This document shows positions 14,165 through 26,445 of a DNA stretch of 64,000 nucleotides, piece after piece (position 1 is the stretch's first letter; the number at the start of each line of letters is the position of its first letter). The notes below the pieces were generated by a model. It did not search any database, was not told where the DNA came from, and was given only the letters and a program-made list of their open reading frames with translations. Source of the DNA: Promerops cafer (Eukaryota > Chordata > Aves > Passeriformes > Nectariniidae). The stretch lies in NCBI GenBank assembly GCA_013398275.1, contig VZSE01014927.1:1097787-1161786 (forward strand), in the 5' to 3' direction. The translations under genes and the position numbers were made by a program.

Positions 14165-17100
14165 GGGTTTTTATTTTTCAGAACTGGGAAGTGAGTGTGA
14201 CTCCCTTCTGTCTTAGAGGTATAGCTAGGAAAAGATAGAAAAAGCTTTCTAAAAATAAGGCTTTATAAAGTTTTCTTCAACAGAACTAAAGACCTCCAAG
14301 ACATGGGAGGAGAGAAAAAAAGAAAACAGCTACATGAGGAAACATAGTGTTTTGTTAATATTATGTTTCTGTTTTGATTGTTGCCTCTTGCGTGCTCATC
14401 ATCCCAGACATCAATTATTTTTTTAAGCAGACTTTTATTTCACCTTTTGCAAAATCTCATTCCTGTGAAAGGAAATAAGTCAGTATAAGTTTCACATGTA
14501 AACTAGATCCATCGCCTGAAACCTCCAGCAGAGGCCTCTTTGCATCTGGCATATTCCTCTGACAAAGTCCAGATAATCACAAACTGAGGATAGCCCTTTT
14601 TTATCCTCTGCTGGGGTTTTCCCCTACAAGCCCATGCCTTCCTGCCTTCCTTTTTGTACTCTCTAAACGCTGGCATCAAGACCTCATTCCTTGAAAGAAG
14701 ACGCCCGTTCCCTGCTAAGCACCTCTTTAACAAGCCTTGTTCTAAATAAACATCATCCATCACATAACTGTGTGATTTATACTTTTCATCTAGGAAGGTG
14801 TGCTGATCCAGGCACCAAATGCAGACTAAGCTCCCTTAGGGAATGAATTCATCCTTATGAAACTTCCTCTTCAAACTCCATTTCTCATTAGAATGAGTGT
14901 TTTCTTTTTCTTCTTCATTTTGTCCCACATTTTACTGTCTCCTGTCTTCCTCCCATGCATCAAGCAGTTTTACATTATTCTTCCTACATTAAAAAAGTAC
15001 TTTGTTACAGGCAACCTTTCAATTAAACTTCTAAGTAAAATGACTGTATTAGGCAAAAGTTTGTGTAGTAGCCAATAAAATGTCAGATAATATTGAACAC
15101 AGGCTTGGACTAACCTTGCAACCCAATAAGTTATTATGTGCAAATGTTACAACTTGATTTTGAAGAGAATACACATGCATGATGAAGCCATTTTATGGCT
15201 AAGTTGAGTGATTGATTACAGCATTCTGATCCATCTTGACAAGATAAACTCAGATAAAAGAATCTGATGATATTTAAGGCTTGACAATTTATTATCCAAA
15301 GACTCCTGTAAAAATGATTTTATAATTTCCTTCATTTTAAGTGGGGTTTTTTTGAAAGTAATAAAATATACTTTTCAGAGTAACTGACTATGATCAGAAA
15401 CTCTTTTTCCTCGCTAGCAGCAAATTCCACTAAGAAATAAAAATGAGATGAGACAAAAACAAACACTACTGTTTGTCCTAGCTGCTTCTTACAGCTTCTT
15501 TATGAATGCTAGTCAAATGGGAACTTGTTTGTCTGTTAAAACTTTAAGCTTTTTATTATGCTTAAAATCTTGTTATGTGCTAAAGGGAAATGCAGTGAAT
15601 ACATGAGGGCAAGAATTTATTATTAATAAAAATGAAATCTTAATGGTAAAGCTAGACAAGTATTATTGGTTCAGATTTATTTATTACAGGACAAGAAAAC
15701 AGGGAATATTTGTACCAAGAAAAAAGTCTCAGCACTATAACAAAGCAGTTCTCATTGTTATACACACAATAACACCTACCCCTTTCATGAACATTATGGT
15801 CAGCCTGCCATTGTCCCTCTGGATCCTGTACCACACATCTTGCCCAAGCAAAGGAACATCTGGATCAGGCCATCAGTGTTCCAAGTTCACAAATGGGAAA
15901 AACATGCTGTGTTAATGAGGTTTCTTCATTATTCCTCCTTTTTGGGGAATTGGAATGACTATTTTTCTATTTTCTAACATCCTTATACAACTTGCTTTTT
16001 CTTCCTTGTTTGCATCCTTGCATTACATCCCAGTTTACTACACATGGTGTGTTCTATATATGTTAGATATCTGGTCTTTTATGTCTTCACTGCCCTTAAG
16101 CCTAATTTCACCCAGCTCCAAGTCCTCATTTCTTTCACCACTGTTCATAGCTGCTCCAGAACTAGCCTCTAGAGCAGGATCCTTTTGTCCTAACTTAACC
16201 TATTAAGCTGGTCCCAGTCTTTGATTGAGGAAAATGATAGAGCACTTTCAAATGGCCAAAAAGGAGCCTAAAATGTATGGAATCAATTACATACTGGAGG
16301 CACTTGTCTTTCTCACACTCTGAGAGTTATATGCCCTTCTTTTGGCACTAGTTACATGTACTCCTTATTTCAGTGCAATATTTAACATATAATGCCAAGA
16401 TTAGTCTATCAATCCACTGTGCTTTCATTTGTGGTAATGTGGATCCCAAATTATTATAAAAAATATGAGAAAATCTTCTGAAAACCATTGCAGGTTACAC
16501 AATCTTTCCCTCATCTTCAATACTGACAAGTCTCTTTCATTATACCCAGAGTCAACAACTTCAATTCAGTTAAAGAAAAAGCAAACCCACCAAACTTCCA
16601 ACCCAAAATAATTTTTTGGAAAGCTCCTTTTGACTTCTCTGAGAACTGAATATTCTATATTTATGGACGTATTCAGCCTTCCTGGATTTCAGACAAATAT
16701 TTTCTAAACTGACTCTGTTGATGTGAAAATCCATCCATTTTGGTGATATGGCTGCAGGAGGAAGTCAGATATCTACTACTGGGAGTTTTTTCATCTATCA
16801 CTCTTAGTTCTTTTTGGTCTCAATAATACAATGAAACATATTGTTCCAGAAGCAATTAGAGCCAGAAGACTGTGAATGCCTGCTCCAACTCATTTTCTCT
16901 CCTTAACCTTGGGCAAGATTTTTAATTATTATTTCCTTCTATCTCTAATATATAAAGTGGGGAAACTGTTATAGCCTGATATCAAAGGTAGCAAATATCA
17001 AGACTGTGGAACTGTCTAACTACCATATGAATAATATTCTGCATATATTCCCTACACATACTAATAATCATAATAAATGCCATAATAGATAATAATGCAT

Positions 17101-17629
17101 TTGCTTGCGGTGCATATTTTCTCAAATAGAGTACAACCAGAAGAACAGCAATAATTGGTATGAGTAATCAACCATCACAACAATGAAAGTTTCAACTGAT
17201 AATAAGTACCAGATGTTGAATGAAGAATAGTGTAATAAATAACCTAGAGGTGTGAAAAAGAAGCAAATTTCATTTCATCAACAATTTCTGAGTTGATGAA
17301 GTTATTTTTTCTGAACTGTATAAAATACGCCAAAAATGTTCATTAGGAAAAAATAATATTTCAAAGGTTTTCCTTTAACAAAATAATGAGGTTCTACCTC
17401 TAATTAAGCCATTAAAATCTTGTTAGATTGCATCTAAGATGAAACAGTATCATAATATAAAAATCATATTATAACACCAATACCAAGTTTTTGTTCTACC
17501 AATACTAAAAAGGGACATTACAATCCCATAAGAATTCTTCCTATATTACCTTAAATTAAACTGTAAATTAAATCATGTTTTTTCTCCCTAAAGCTTAATT
17601 TTGTACAATTTGTCAACTTATAACCCCAA
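14165..17629. other. Unique A+T-rich sequence, no gene recognised
   Basis: About 3.5 kb. A minus-strand 86-codon ORF at 14503-14763 and plus-strand ORFs at 14857-15078, 15643-15915 and 15955-16206 were inspected. None shows a domain or plausible exon structure. No repeat family was recognised. Confidence 0.5.
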
Positions 17630-18091
17630 CACAGGAAGAACATGGACATATTGGAGTGGGCCCAGAGGAGACCACAAAGATGATTGGAGGGTTCCTCCTA
17701 TGAGAAAAAGCTGTGTAAGTTGGGATTTGTCAGCCTGGAGAAGAGAAGGCTCTGGGCAGAGCTTATAACAGCCTTGCAGTACTCAAAAGAAGTTTGTAAG
17801 AAAGATGGGGACAGACTTATCAGCAGGATTAACAGCTAGAGGACAAGGGGTCATGGTTTCAAACTAAGATGGTAGATTTAGCCTAGATATAAGAAAGAAG
17901 ATTTTTACCATGAGTGATAAAACACTGCCACAAGTTACCTAAAGACATGGTAGATGCCTCATTCCTGGAAAAATTCAAGGTCAAGCTGGAGAGGGCCCTG
18001 AGCAACCTGATACAGATGAAGATGTCCCTGCTCACTGCAGGGCTTTGGATTAGATGGCCTTTACAGGTCCCTCCCCCATTCTATGATTCTT
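17630..18091 (+). mobile_element. CR1 LINE, 3'-end fragment
   Basis: Begins within CR1 ORF2 3' text (ACAGGAAGAACATGGACATA, GGAGTGGGCCCAGAGGAGAC) and runs through TCAGCCTGGAGAAGAGAAGG, GACAAGGGGTCATGGTTTC, CCTGGAAAAATTCAAGGTCA and GAGCAACCTGATACAGATG, ending in CATTCTATGATTCTT. The terminal ATTCTATGATTCT repeat is the standard CR1 3' end and fixes the plus orientation. The ORF at 17914-18123 is a shadow. Confidence 0.95.
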
Positions 18092-19149
18092 TATTCAAGA
18101 CCAGATGCAGTCATAACACATAGTAAATATATCCTGTTTCTTCCAGAAACAGAAGGTGGATGATAAGATTGTTCTTCATCTGATTTTACTGCATGTGAAT
18201 GACATGTCTCAAATTAGAGGCTCTGTCGCACACCCTTGCTGTCCCACCAGACATGCTGCGACCATCATTCAGCAAATCACATTATACCCTTCTGGAGAGG
18301 GTCACATCCCTCTGTGTTGGCTCTAGGTGGAGATTTGACAATCTTGTCTCCGAGTTTAAAATCTTGTTTAGACTACAAGCTTTGGCAAGAAGTATATAAG
18401 ATCCTTATCTCATATTTTAAAGATTTCCAGTGATTCATTTTGGTTTTGTACCAATATTAGAGGTCACCGATTGAGCTGCAGAAAGTGTTATCGTGTAACT
18501 TCTGGGTTACTTGAAAATTAGCAAGACTATATCCACATTCACTAAATAGCTATAACCTACCTTTGGAATTATCAGTCAACATTATTTAACCACCTGCTAG
18601 TGAAAGTTTATTCTCCCACCAATTGAGGAGATCTGAGTATAGCTGAGTTTTTTGTGAGCTTGGGACAAAAAAGCAGGCACACTTACTCTCTTGAGCAGTT
18701 TCTAATAGTTTCAAAACAATTTGCTATATGATACATCTGTTTAGTTCAAATATATAATTGCATCTCATTACCATCTGGAAATGCACAACTGTTTTGCCAC
18801 ATTTTCAGTTTATTTTTGAGACAATTCATTCTCACAATCTCAGTTCACTGGATCTCTGTCTCTACCATTGTGACTAAAGCTCGGTATTAAAGCTTTAAAT
18901 TGTTATGAGGAAAATTGTCAACCCCAATTCATTTCACCCTAAAGAAGCTTTACCTTGAAGGAGCACACCATCCACTGCTTTGTCTTGACCCTGATCTGAT
19001 GGATGTGCATTGCTCATCACAGAGGTGCAGCCATTTCCTTTGCAGGGTGTTTTTTGAGCTTTTCTGTGTGGGACCACTGAATGTGGTCAAAACTGCAGTG
19101 GTTCTGTGCAGGTCAAGAGTTTCATTGTCCCACCAGCTGGCCCTGAAAA
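18092..19149. other. Unique sequence between two CR1 copies
   Basis: About 1.06 kb. ORFs at 18199-18399 and 18236-18433 overlap in different frames and resemble nothing known. The last few hundred bases could hold more decayed CR1 that I cannot recognise. Confidence 0.45.
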
Positions 19150-19811
19150 TGGCTGGGCAGAAAAGAACTTGGGGGGGCCCTGGTGGACACTGAGTTGAAC
19201 CTCACAATGCATCCTTACAGAGGAGATGGCTGACCACAGACTGGGATGCAGCAGCAAGAACATTGGCAGAAGGCTGAAGGAAGTGATTATTACATTCCAC
19301 TCAGCACTGGTGAAACCAGACTTGGCATACTACATCTCCCCTGAATCTGCAAGATACTCAAGCCTGGCCAACAGGCAGCTGCATGGTGCAAGGTGTGTGG
19401 GTGTCTAGACTACAAGATATACTAAAAGAAGCTGAGGCATCTGGGTTTATTCAGTCTTCAGAAAAGCAGAATAAATAAATGTCATTAAATATGAATTAGG
19501 TGGTTGGAGAGATAGTGGAGCCAGGCCCTTTTTGGAGGTAGACACATAAAGGACGGGAGGCTGTGGACACAGGTTACAGAGAGTGAAATTCTGATTAGGA
19601 ATTAGGAAAAAAATTATCACACAATCAGGTTGGTCAGACATTAAGGCAGAGGCCAGAGAAGAGGTGAAATACCCATTCCTGCAAACACACAAAACTTGGC
19701 TGAACGAGGGCCTATGTCAAATGGTATAACTTTCAAATTCACCCAGCTTTGAGCCATCCTGACCTTTCAGGAGTTCCTCACTACTGAAATTACTCTGTGA
19801 TTCTCTGATCT
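19150..19811 (+). mobile_element. CR1 LINE, old 3' fragment with end of ORF2
   Basis: Starts with CR1-like AACTTGGGGGGGCCCTGGTG and GACACTGAGTTGAAC. The plus frame at about 19265-19335 still reads RRLKEVIITFHSALVKP, matching the C-terminal part of the CR1 ORF2 protein (typically RRLREVILPLYSALVRP). Downstream come GGTTTATTCAGTCTTCAGAA, ATGGAGCCAGGC-like and CTGATTAGGAATTAGGAAAA blocks, AAAACTTGGCTGAACGAGGG, and terminal TTACTCTGTGATTCTCTGAT. Several deletions and in-frame stops make it a dead copy, clearly more diverged than the one at 17.6 kb. Confidence 0.88.
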
Positions 19812-21672
19812 TAAACATGTGAAGCTGGAGTTCAGAAATCAGGTTATCTGACCTCATGGGTACTTGATTCAAAAGTCTAATGTATATGTTTTACTGAAAA
19901 CCATAACTGTAAAAATAAACATAAACTCCTATGTTCAAAACCTGTCCATATAAAATTAAAGTCCTAGTCAAATATATAATATGAAAAAACCCCCAAACTT
20001 TTAATTAAAAAAAAAAAAAAATCAAAACAAGCACAACATATCTGCTTCTCAGGAAGCTTTAAAGTATTAAATAAATAAAAAACCAAATTCTGTGAACAAC
20101 AGTTTAATCTTTAAATGAGCTAATTTGCAAATAACCTAGTTGAGCCTTTAAAAAGATCTAGAAAACTCAAGTCTAAGAAACAGATTTGGAAGGTAAATAT
20201 TTTTTTTAAATATCTAGATGACATATGAAACAACAAAAGCAAGTGCAAATCACTAATGTTTCTCACTTCCTTAGCAGCAACCCTAGGAAGATAATTTGTG
20301 TTTCTTTTCTGGGATTACATTTCCATTTCTTGTCCAACATTTCAACTTTTCTGAAATGTCTAGCTTTACAAAAGTTCAGAACAAGTCTCTCTACTGTTTG
20401 ATAGCCATGAAGTCTGTAAAGGATGTTTGAACTGATCATTTATCTCTCAAGGCAGACTGTAAAAGAAAAAAGGGACACAAATCAGAAGGCAATTTCTTTT
20501 TACATTTTTGATGTGGAAGGGGGGAACCGCTAGGATTTATGGGACCATGACCAGAAAAGAGCATAAAGGATTTTGTCTCAGAATTACTTGACTTCTGTCA
20601 GATGAGTTTGAGCTGCTTTCGTACCTTTTAGTGGGCAGTGGGTTCAGTGGGTCAAGCTCTACTGCTTACATAATATTTGCTGACAAAAATACACATTTTG
20701 CCAGTTCAAAACTGTTCTGGGGTAGCTGCACATATTCATGATAAAAACCTGCATCTGATAAAACAGTGTGAAGTGTGATAAGTGACAAATATCACCCCTC
20801 TGTGACCAGTATTTTCTAGGTCTCACTGTCCAGTTTCCATTTAAGGCTTGTGACACCTCTCACTTTGTCTGTCGTTATGCCATTATAACTCTTCCCTGCT
20901 CACTTCTGGAGTATGAATTTGTGGTAAAGTTTTATGCAGGAAGGGCATTAGATCTCAACAACAGAGTCCTGCTTTTCTTCTCAATTGTTCTTCCATGTAA
21001 CATCCCACAGCCAAAAGAACATACAGGAGTGCATACCAAAAAAAGCCTCCTTCTAAGGAATTCAGGGCACCCAGTTGTGTGAACAGATGTGAAGGTCAGT
21101 GCCTTGTGACGTGTTCTGGGTTTTATATGCAGATGAAGTAGGAACTAATATTTACCCTATCCATATTCTCAGCCTAGACTGAAAGACTCAAACTGGCAGG
21201 TAGTCTTTGACCTCATGCAAAACTGCAACCCTATCCATTTAAATGAGGCTTTTTCCCTGGGAAAAGGACTGCTTTTTTAACAGTTTGAGGGAATCCAGTA
21301 AGTCTCTGGGAGAATCACACTCTCCTTTGCATTGCAGGTGCCTGTTTTGCCTTCCTCCTAGGGCCCAGAAAACTCCAGAATTGCATCTCCCCTGCTATGC
21401 AGTCACAGCCAGGAAACTTGTTTTGAGTTGCAGTTTCCAGCCTCTCTGTTCTATCAGAACCATATTGGACATTCCTAATCTGATGTGCAGAATCCCTTGG
21501 CTCCTCTCAGATTCTCGTTAAGAAAGAGTGAACCTGTCATATAACTTCATGGACACTCACCACATCCATACTTCAACTAATATTGTCTTCCCTGTGAATG
21601 GTACCACTTCATCATGGCTGTCTGAAGATGGAACTTTTCACTTCCCAGGGAAGCAGTTAGAAAGACAGGCTC
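19812..21672. other. Unique A+T-rich sequence, no gene recognised
   Basis: About 1.86 kb with an A run near 20000. Plus-strand ORF 21243-21521 (92 codons) and minus-strand ORF 20659-20856 have no recognisable domain. The part next to 21.67 kb could contain further decayed flanks of the retroelement fragment described next, but I cannot recognise them. Confidence 0.45.
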
Positions 21673-21915
21673 TTAGTCTTTTCTGGCCTGCAAGGGGAAG
21701 GACCAACAAATGCTGCATTTACTAGGAATACGAGACAGAATTTCTTCAAGGCAGTAAAGGCATTTAACATGCTCATCTGTCACTAGAATTTGACTGTCAC
21801 AACAGGGGCAAATTTTTAAGTCTAGGGACTGTAGGAAAGCCATGACTGTGGAGAGGTTTAATAAATGTCCCAGACTGGGTAAAGAAAGATGTGTCGTGTT
21901 ATTTGTTCTGATCAA
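21673..21915 (-). pseudogene. Broken retroelement zinc-binding domain (DIRS1 gag / LAP2-alpha type)
   Basis: An 80-codon open frame on the minus strand. Residues 36-70 give a regular metal-binding pattern: C36-x2-C39, D47-x-H49, C52-x2-C55-L-x-E58, C67-x2-C70, then a Phe at 73 and Arg-Lys at 78-79. This spacing, with the CL-x2-CL core followed by C-x2-C-x2-F and a basic tail, matches the motif I know from DIRS1-like retrotransposon ORF1/gag proteins and the LAP2-alpha-like proteins derived from them in amniotes. Retroviral CCHC knuckles have different spacing. An internal Met at residue 25 (21841-21843), eleven residues before the first Cys, may be near the original start. The frame stops at the basic tail and neighbouring frames give no recognisable continuation, so this is a decayed fragment. 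A chance match of eight ordered Cys/His/Asp positions is unlikely but not excluded. Confidence 0.5.
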
Positions 21916-22484
21916 AACAAAATGAAAAAAACACCCCTGAATATAATACTAATTCTATTCTGTAGCCCACATGGCACACTGGGAAAGGGAAATGTAAGCT
22001 ACAAGGAGGGAGCAAATGGATCCAGTGTAATCAGATGTCCTGTGGCAAAGAGAACAGGGTGTAAAAAGTCAATGTCGCCAAGAGTGTGTCATAACAGAAA
22101 TATTTTTCACAGCAGTTCTGAGCATTTATAATATTAAACAACACAGTGAATTGGAGTCACGAGGATCAACCAAAGGATAAGAATCTTTGTTCAAACCTAT
22201 CACATTTGACTTCTTTTATAATTAACTGAAAGAGAGCAGTATATGCAAAGGATGGTTTATTTAATCCAAAACCAGCTAAGTTTAGATCAGCTAGGTTACC
22301 AGCTGGACATGTCACCTTTTCTTCAATGACTGTGAGAGCCTAAATTGACCTGTACATCTAAGTTCAGGTGCCTAAATATAAGTGACAAAAATCACACCAA
22401 TGTGACTTTCACAATAACACCAGTTATTTAATTTAATGATGGAGTGAAACAGTCTAAGAGTGTAGTAGAACAGCCATAATGCTG
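21916..22484. other. Unique sequence, no gene recognised
   Basis: About 570 bp between the retroelement-like fragment and the palindrome. A plus-strand ORF at 21889-22131 starts inside the retroelement fragment and shows no known domain. Confidence 0.45.
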
Positions 22485-22531
22485 GTCATTTCATGAAATA
22501 TCTGAAAATTTCAGTTATTTCATGAAATGAC
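22485..22531. repeat. 47-bp near-perfect palindrome
   Basis: The left arm GTCATTTCATGAAATA and right arm TATTTCATGAAATGAC are exact reverse complements. The 15-bp centre (TCTGAAAATTTCAGT) is itself nearly self-complementary, so only a few positions over 47 bp break symmetry. Each arm also contains the self-complementary core TTTCATGAAA. The DNA could extrude a cruciform, or a transcript could form a hairpin. It could be the remnant of an old palindromic repeat or a symmetric protein-binding site. Confidence 0.9.
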
Positions 22532-23452
22532 TGCTTTCACCATCTGACTGTAACATACAGCTCAGATTAGAAATGAACAAGCCACAACCACATTCCTAGT
22601 TACTGCATTTGTATCTGAGCACAGTTCTCTTGCTGTGGCTAAATCCTTATGAAGGTTCTTATCAGGAAATTTTGCTATTGCAGTTCCTTTTTAGCAGATA
22701 ACAATTTTTGCTGTTCTGTTCTTTTTTTTTTCCCCCTATTGTTACCAAAATAAAAATGATTATAAGCATCACTTTAAAAGCATGCCATGCTAGGGATGGC
22801 TGTGCTGCAATATATCATTCTGAACTCTACCGTATTCGTTTATGGTGAAGCATTTTATATTAATGTTTCCATTGCTTATCACAGACACTGGCATTATAAG
22901 TGCTTGAGTCAACTCAGCTTCGTTATTTATTAGGATGGGTTTCACTGCCATTTCCTTGAATAAAATCCTTCCTGTCCCCATTCAGTGAAACTGGTTTATT
23001 CCTGCCAATCACTGATCCTTGACTGTCTTTACCCATTACACAATTCAGTCCATCAGCATTAAATAAATTAATAATACATTGTGTTTCTGGTAACTAATAA
23101 CTGCGTTTTTCAGAAATGCAGATTATACACACAGCTTAAAACCCCACAAGATTTACAGCAATTAGAAAACAATGCAGCATCTGAAAATCCAGCCACATGT
23201 GAAATTTCAGGTGTCGGAAACCTCGACCCTTGAATTCTAGGTTCAACACTTCTGGGCTGTACTGATTCTTGTTATTCTATACAATTCCCTGAAATAACCT
23301 TTCTGTTTAAGGCCTTGACCTTTGCTGATGAATATTAACTAGTCCAAGGCAGCGCACAAGAAGCTGTGCTTCCTTGTATTCCTTGTCAACTTCCCTGTAC
23401 ATCAGTTATTATTTTTCCATAGTGAACAGCTCAGGTGGCAGCAGAGAGATGA
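22532..23452. other. Unique sequence, no gene recognised
   Basis: About 920 bp of A+T-rich DNA. The 63-codon minus ORF at 22790-22981 has no recognisable domain. Confidence 0.5.
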
Positions 23453-23476
23453 TTTTTTTTTTTTTTTTTTTTTTTN
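23453..23476. repeat. Poly-T (23) ending in a single-N gap
   Basis: A run of 23 T is followed by one N at 23476 and then unique sequence (TAAGCTGCCTTC). As at 2742, the break falls exactly at a low-complexity edge, so the real homopolymer length is uncertain. Confidence 0.95.
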
Positions 23477-24483
23477 TAAGCTGCCTTCTTTAGTCTACTC
23501 TTAAATATGCATTTTCTTCTCAGGTATCTCTTGCAGAGTGCCTCCCAGCAGAGAAGATTTTGCACTGAGGTTTTCTCTGTTATAACCAGAAATTTTTGCA
23601 CTGAACCCAGTGGAGCTGGATTACTTCATAGCAGCTGATGGTTTGCCCCCATGTTATTACCTCTTCTCCTGGCAAACTTGTACTGGTCCTAATTACGTGT
23701 TTGGTGGCTATTTGAGCATATTGAAACTAGGATGCTTAATAGGCTGCAACACAGAAATATTCTAGGGAAAAAATAGGTTTTGAGAAGGAATCTGTAGCTA
23801 CTGTAAAGAGAGGGACAGAGAAAGATCATACAGAATATTTGTGCAAGTCCAGTCTGAAGATAGTATGATATTTTTTAGCCTCTAAATAGTTTCTTACCTG
23901 GGTTGGGGGGCGGGGCAGGGGGCAATATTAGCCCAACTAAAGTGTGGGAAATTGAATTTGATGGTGGCCAAACAGAATCTCACTAAATGAAGGGGTCAAA
24001 TGAAGGGGTCACTTTGAGATTTCGTGCAAAAAGAACTGAGAGCTGAGCATTCTAGAGCTATCTTTAAATCACTTATTTTTTTTCCCCCAGAAGCTGTACA
24101 TATATTTTTAAAATATAGATGGACTTGCTTCTCCTTCTTCTTCTTCTCTTTTATTACCTTTTTTTATCTGCATCTTGAAGAATGGTGCTAAAAATGCTAT
24201 TTTATCTGTACAGATGTAAACAAAAATTCAATAGTATTGTGGTCCATGATATGTTCTATTATAGGGAAAAAATAACAAACAAAAAGCATGCATTGTCTGA
24301 TAGCTAATCCTAACAAATAGCCAGACCTGTGTAGCTAATTGATTTTTCACTTGGCTGGTAGACCCAAAAAGATTTTTTTTCTTTTTGTCACTGAAGAAAA
24401 CCCCCAAAAAACCTTAGAGAGAAGCAGAAGACCAATTTGGTTTGTTTTCCTGTCCCTTAACTTCTTTGAAATGACCAAAGCAG

Positions 24484-24486
<3 letters not shown>
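23477..24486. other. Unique sequence with a (CTT)n patch and a 13-bp tandem duplication
   Basis: About 1 kb. A CTT-rich patch lies at about 24129-24149. The unit AAATGAAGGGGTC is exactly duplicated in tandem at 23985-23997 and 23998-24010. A G-rich patch (GGTTGGGGGGCGGGGCAGGG) lies at about 23901-23921. No gene was recognised. Confidence 0.6.
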
Positions 24487-24530
<44 letters not shown>

Positions 24531-24576
24531 TTTNNNNNNNNNNNNNNNNNNNNNNNNNNNNNNNNNNNCCTTTTTT

Positions 24577-24633
<57 letters not shown>
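24487..24633. repeat. Poly-A / 35-N gap / poly-A
   Basis: About 40 A (24487-24526), then GTTTTTT, then 35 N (24534-24568), then CCTTTTTTTTAT and about 53 A to 24633. Two same-strand A runs flank the gap. Either one A run was assembled twice across an unresolved join, or a homopolymer-rich insertion was lost. Minus-strand poly-Phe ORFs spanning the N are artefacts. Confidence 0.93.
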
Positions 24634-24637
<4 letters not shown>

Positions 24638-26445
24638 GCTGTATTTTAGTTTGAAAATACAGAAAGGAAGTAACACGACTTGGCCCATTTCTGGAGACAG
24701 GAAATTGTTTTCCCTTCATTAGGGGGACCTAATTTACAAATTCCCTAAAAATTAAACATATGTAGTAGCATAATCTACTAGTAATGGGCACGATCTGATA
24801 GAAAGTAATACTGAAAATTCAGCAGAGGAAGTTTCTGATGTATCAAGACACATGGTAGTTAAGTTTTCTATTTCCCGGAGAAAGAAGTATTAGAAGAACA
24901 AATAAACACCTTTGCTTCATGAAGGACTGCTTTCAGAGCACAGAAAGAGCTACTAGTTCATGGGCCATGTGTCATTACTTGTCAAGATCAGCAGTAATTG
25001 GTTTAATTTTATCCAAGAAAAATACTTCAGAAAAGTAATTGGAAATCTGTAGAGGTAACAGAAAGGGTGGAAAATGACTATAATATTGATTTTTGAAATG
25101 AAAAAAAAAAAAAAAAAGAATGATCATGGTAGTTACCATCTTCTAGGCCCAGCTGAAAACTGCACTGACATAATGGATTAAGTACTGCAAAATACAAGTT
25201 ATGGAATTTCTGGATGATTTTGTGAGCACAATTAGCACTGTGAGTTTATTAAATTAAAATGCTTGAGACTCATACTTTGACTCATCACTGCGTCACACCT
25301 AATATAGATTCCAGTATCTATGCAAAGACAGAGAAAAACGGATTTGTCCTTCTAGTAAGAGAAGAATTTTTCCTTAAATGCCTATAAAGCCATCCATGGA
25401 AGGTATCCTGAAGCTTTGGGAAGAACCTACATCAAAATTCCTCTGCTATGCATTTTGATAAAGCTGTCAAAACATGTATTTTCTTGAAACAGAGAAATGT
25501 GTCATAATTTATGAGTTATATCATTGTTCAGATGTTAAAGAATAAAGTGTTGGCTTCTTGGTATGAAAACAGAGACCTTCTAAAATCCCTGAATGTAGCC
25601 AGGAGATGGTAAGAATATTTCTTAGACTTTTAATTTCTGCCATTTTTTCCCTCATCACTAAATTGATTTGGAGTGCATCCTTTGTTTTGGACTCTGTCAT
25701 AGCTCTTGTAACAATCTTGGATGCACTGCAATAAAGAATGAGTCATTTTGCATGTACAACTCTGTTGCAGCTAGATTTTGGAAAGAGTTTTGCTGTCTAC
25801 CTTAGATGGGAATGTCATCAGTCAATTTGAGCCTTTGTCTGAAGGTGTAAACCCATGCTGGCAAAAATTACACAGAGACAACAAGTTCTTCCCCACCCCA
25901 CCTCCAAATAAAAAAAACCTAAACTGTAGCCAAGTGGCATCAAACTATCACAGCTCTTCCATCATTAAAAAGGGTGCTAAATTATCTGTGTTGTCATAAG
26001 GCATGATGGGCTTAAAAAAGACCTTCATAAAGAAAAAAACAATTTTCACTTAAATGCTATGTTAAATCTCAAGAATTGAAAAAAAATTGACAGATATTAA
26101 ATAAATCATACTTATTCATGTAAATTTCTCAGCTGAGCAGTTTCTTCTCAGGTTTATAAAACCATTTTCAGGAGTGAGTGCTACCTGATGAAGTAAAAGT
26201 TGCCAGGACTTGGCTTTCACTTTCATCACCCTGTTCTGAACTACAGAAATTATATTAAGGGTCATTATTAATCAAAATCTAACGAGGGGAAACTGACACA
26301 TCAATAATTGATTTATTAAAGGTCATAGAATAAATCCTGATTGCAGAAGCTAGATTAAAAGATTTCCAGCCCTTTTCTTTAACATAAGATTTTAATTTCC
26401 CAACACATGAAATTCATGTGCATGCAAAGATTCTTAGAAATACAA
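24634..26445. other. Unique A+T-rich sequence, no gene recognised
   Basis: About 1.8 kb with an A run at about 25099-25116. No repeat family and no ORF with a recognisable domain; the ORF at 25778-25999 was inspected. Confidence 0.5.

Noticed and set aside
14503..14763. 86-codon minus ORF with a protein-like look
   Set aside because: No recognisable domain, no flanking splice signals that fit, and no supporting neighbours.
24414..24719. 101-codon minus ORF with poly-Phe and unknown residues
   Set aside because: Product of poly-A runs read through a 35-N gap.
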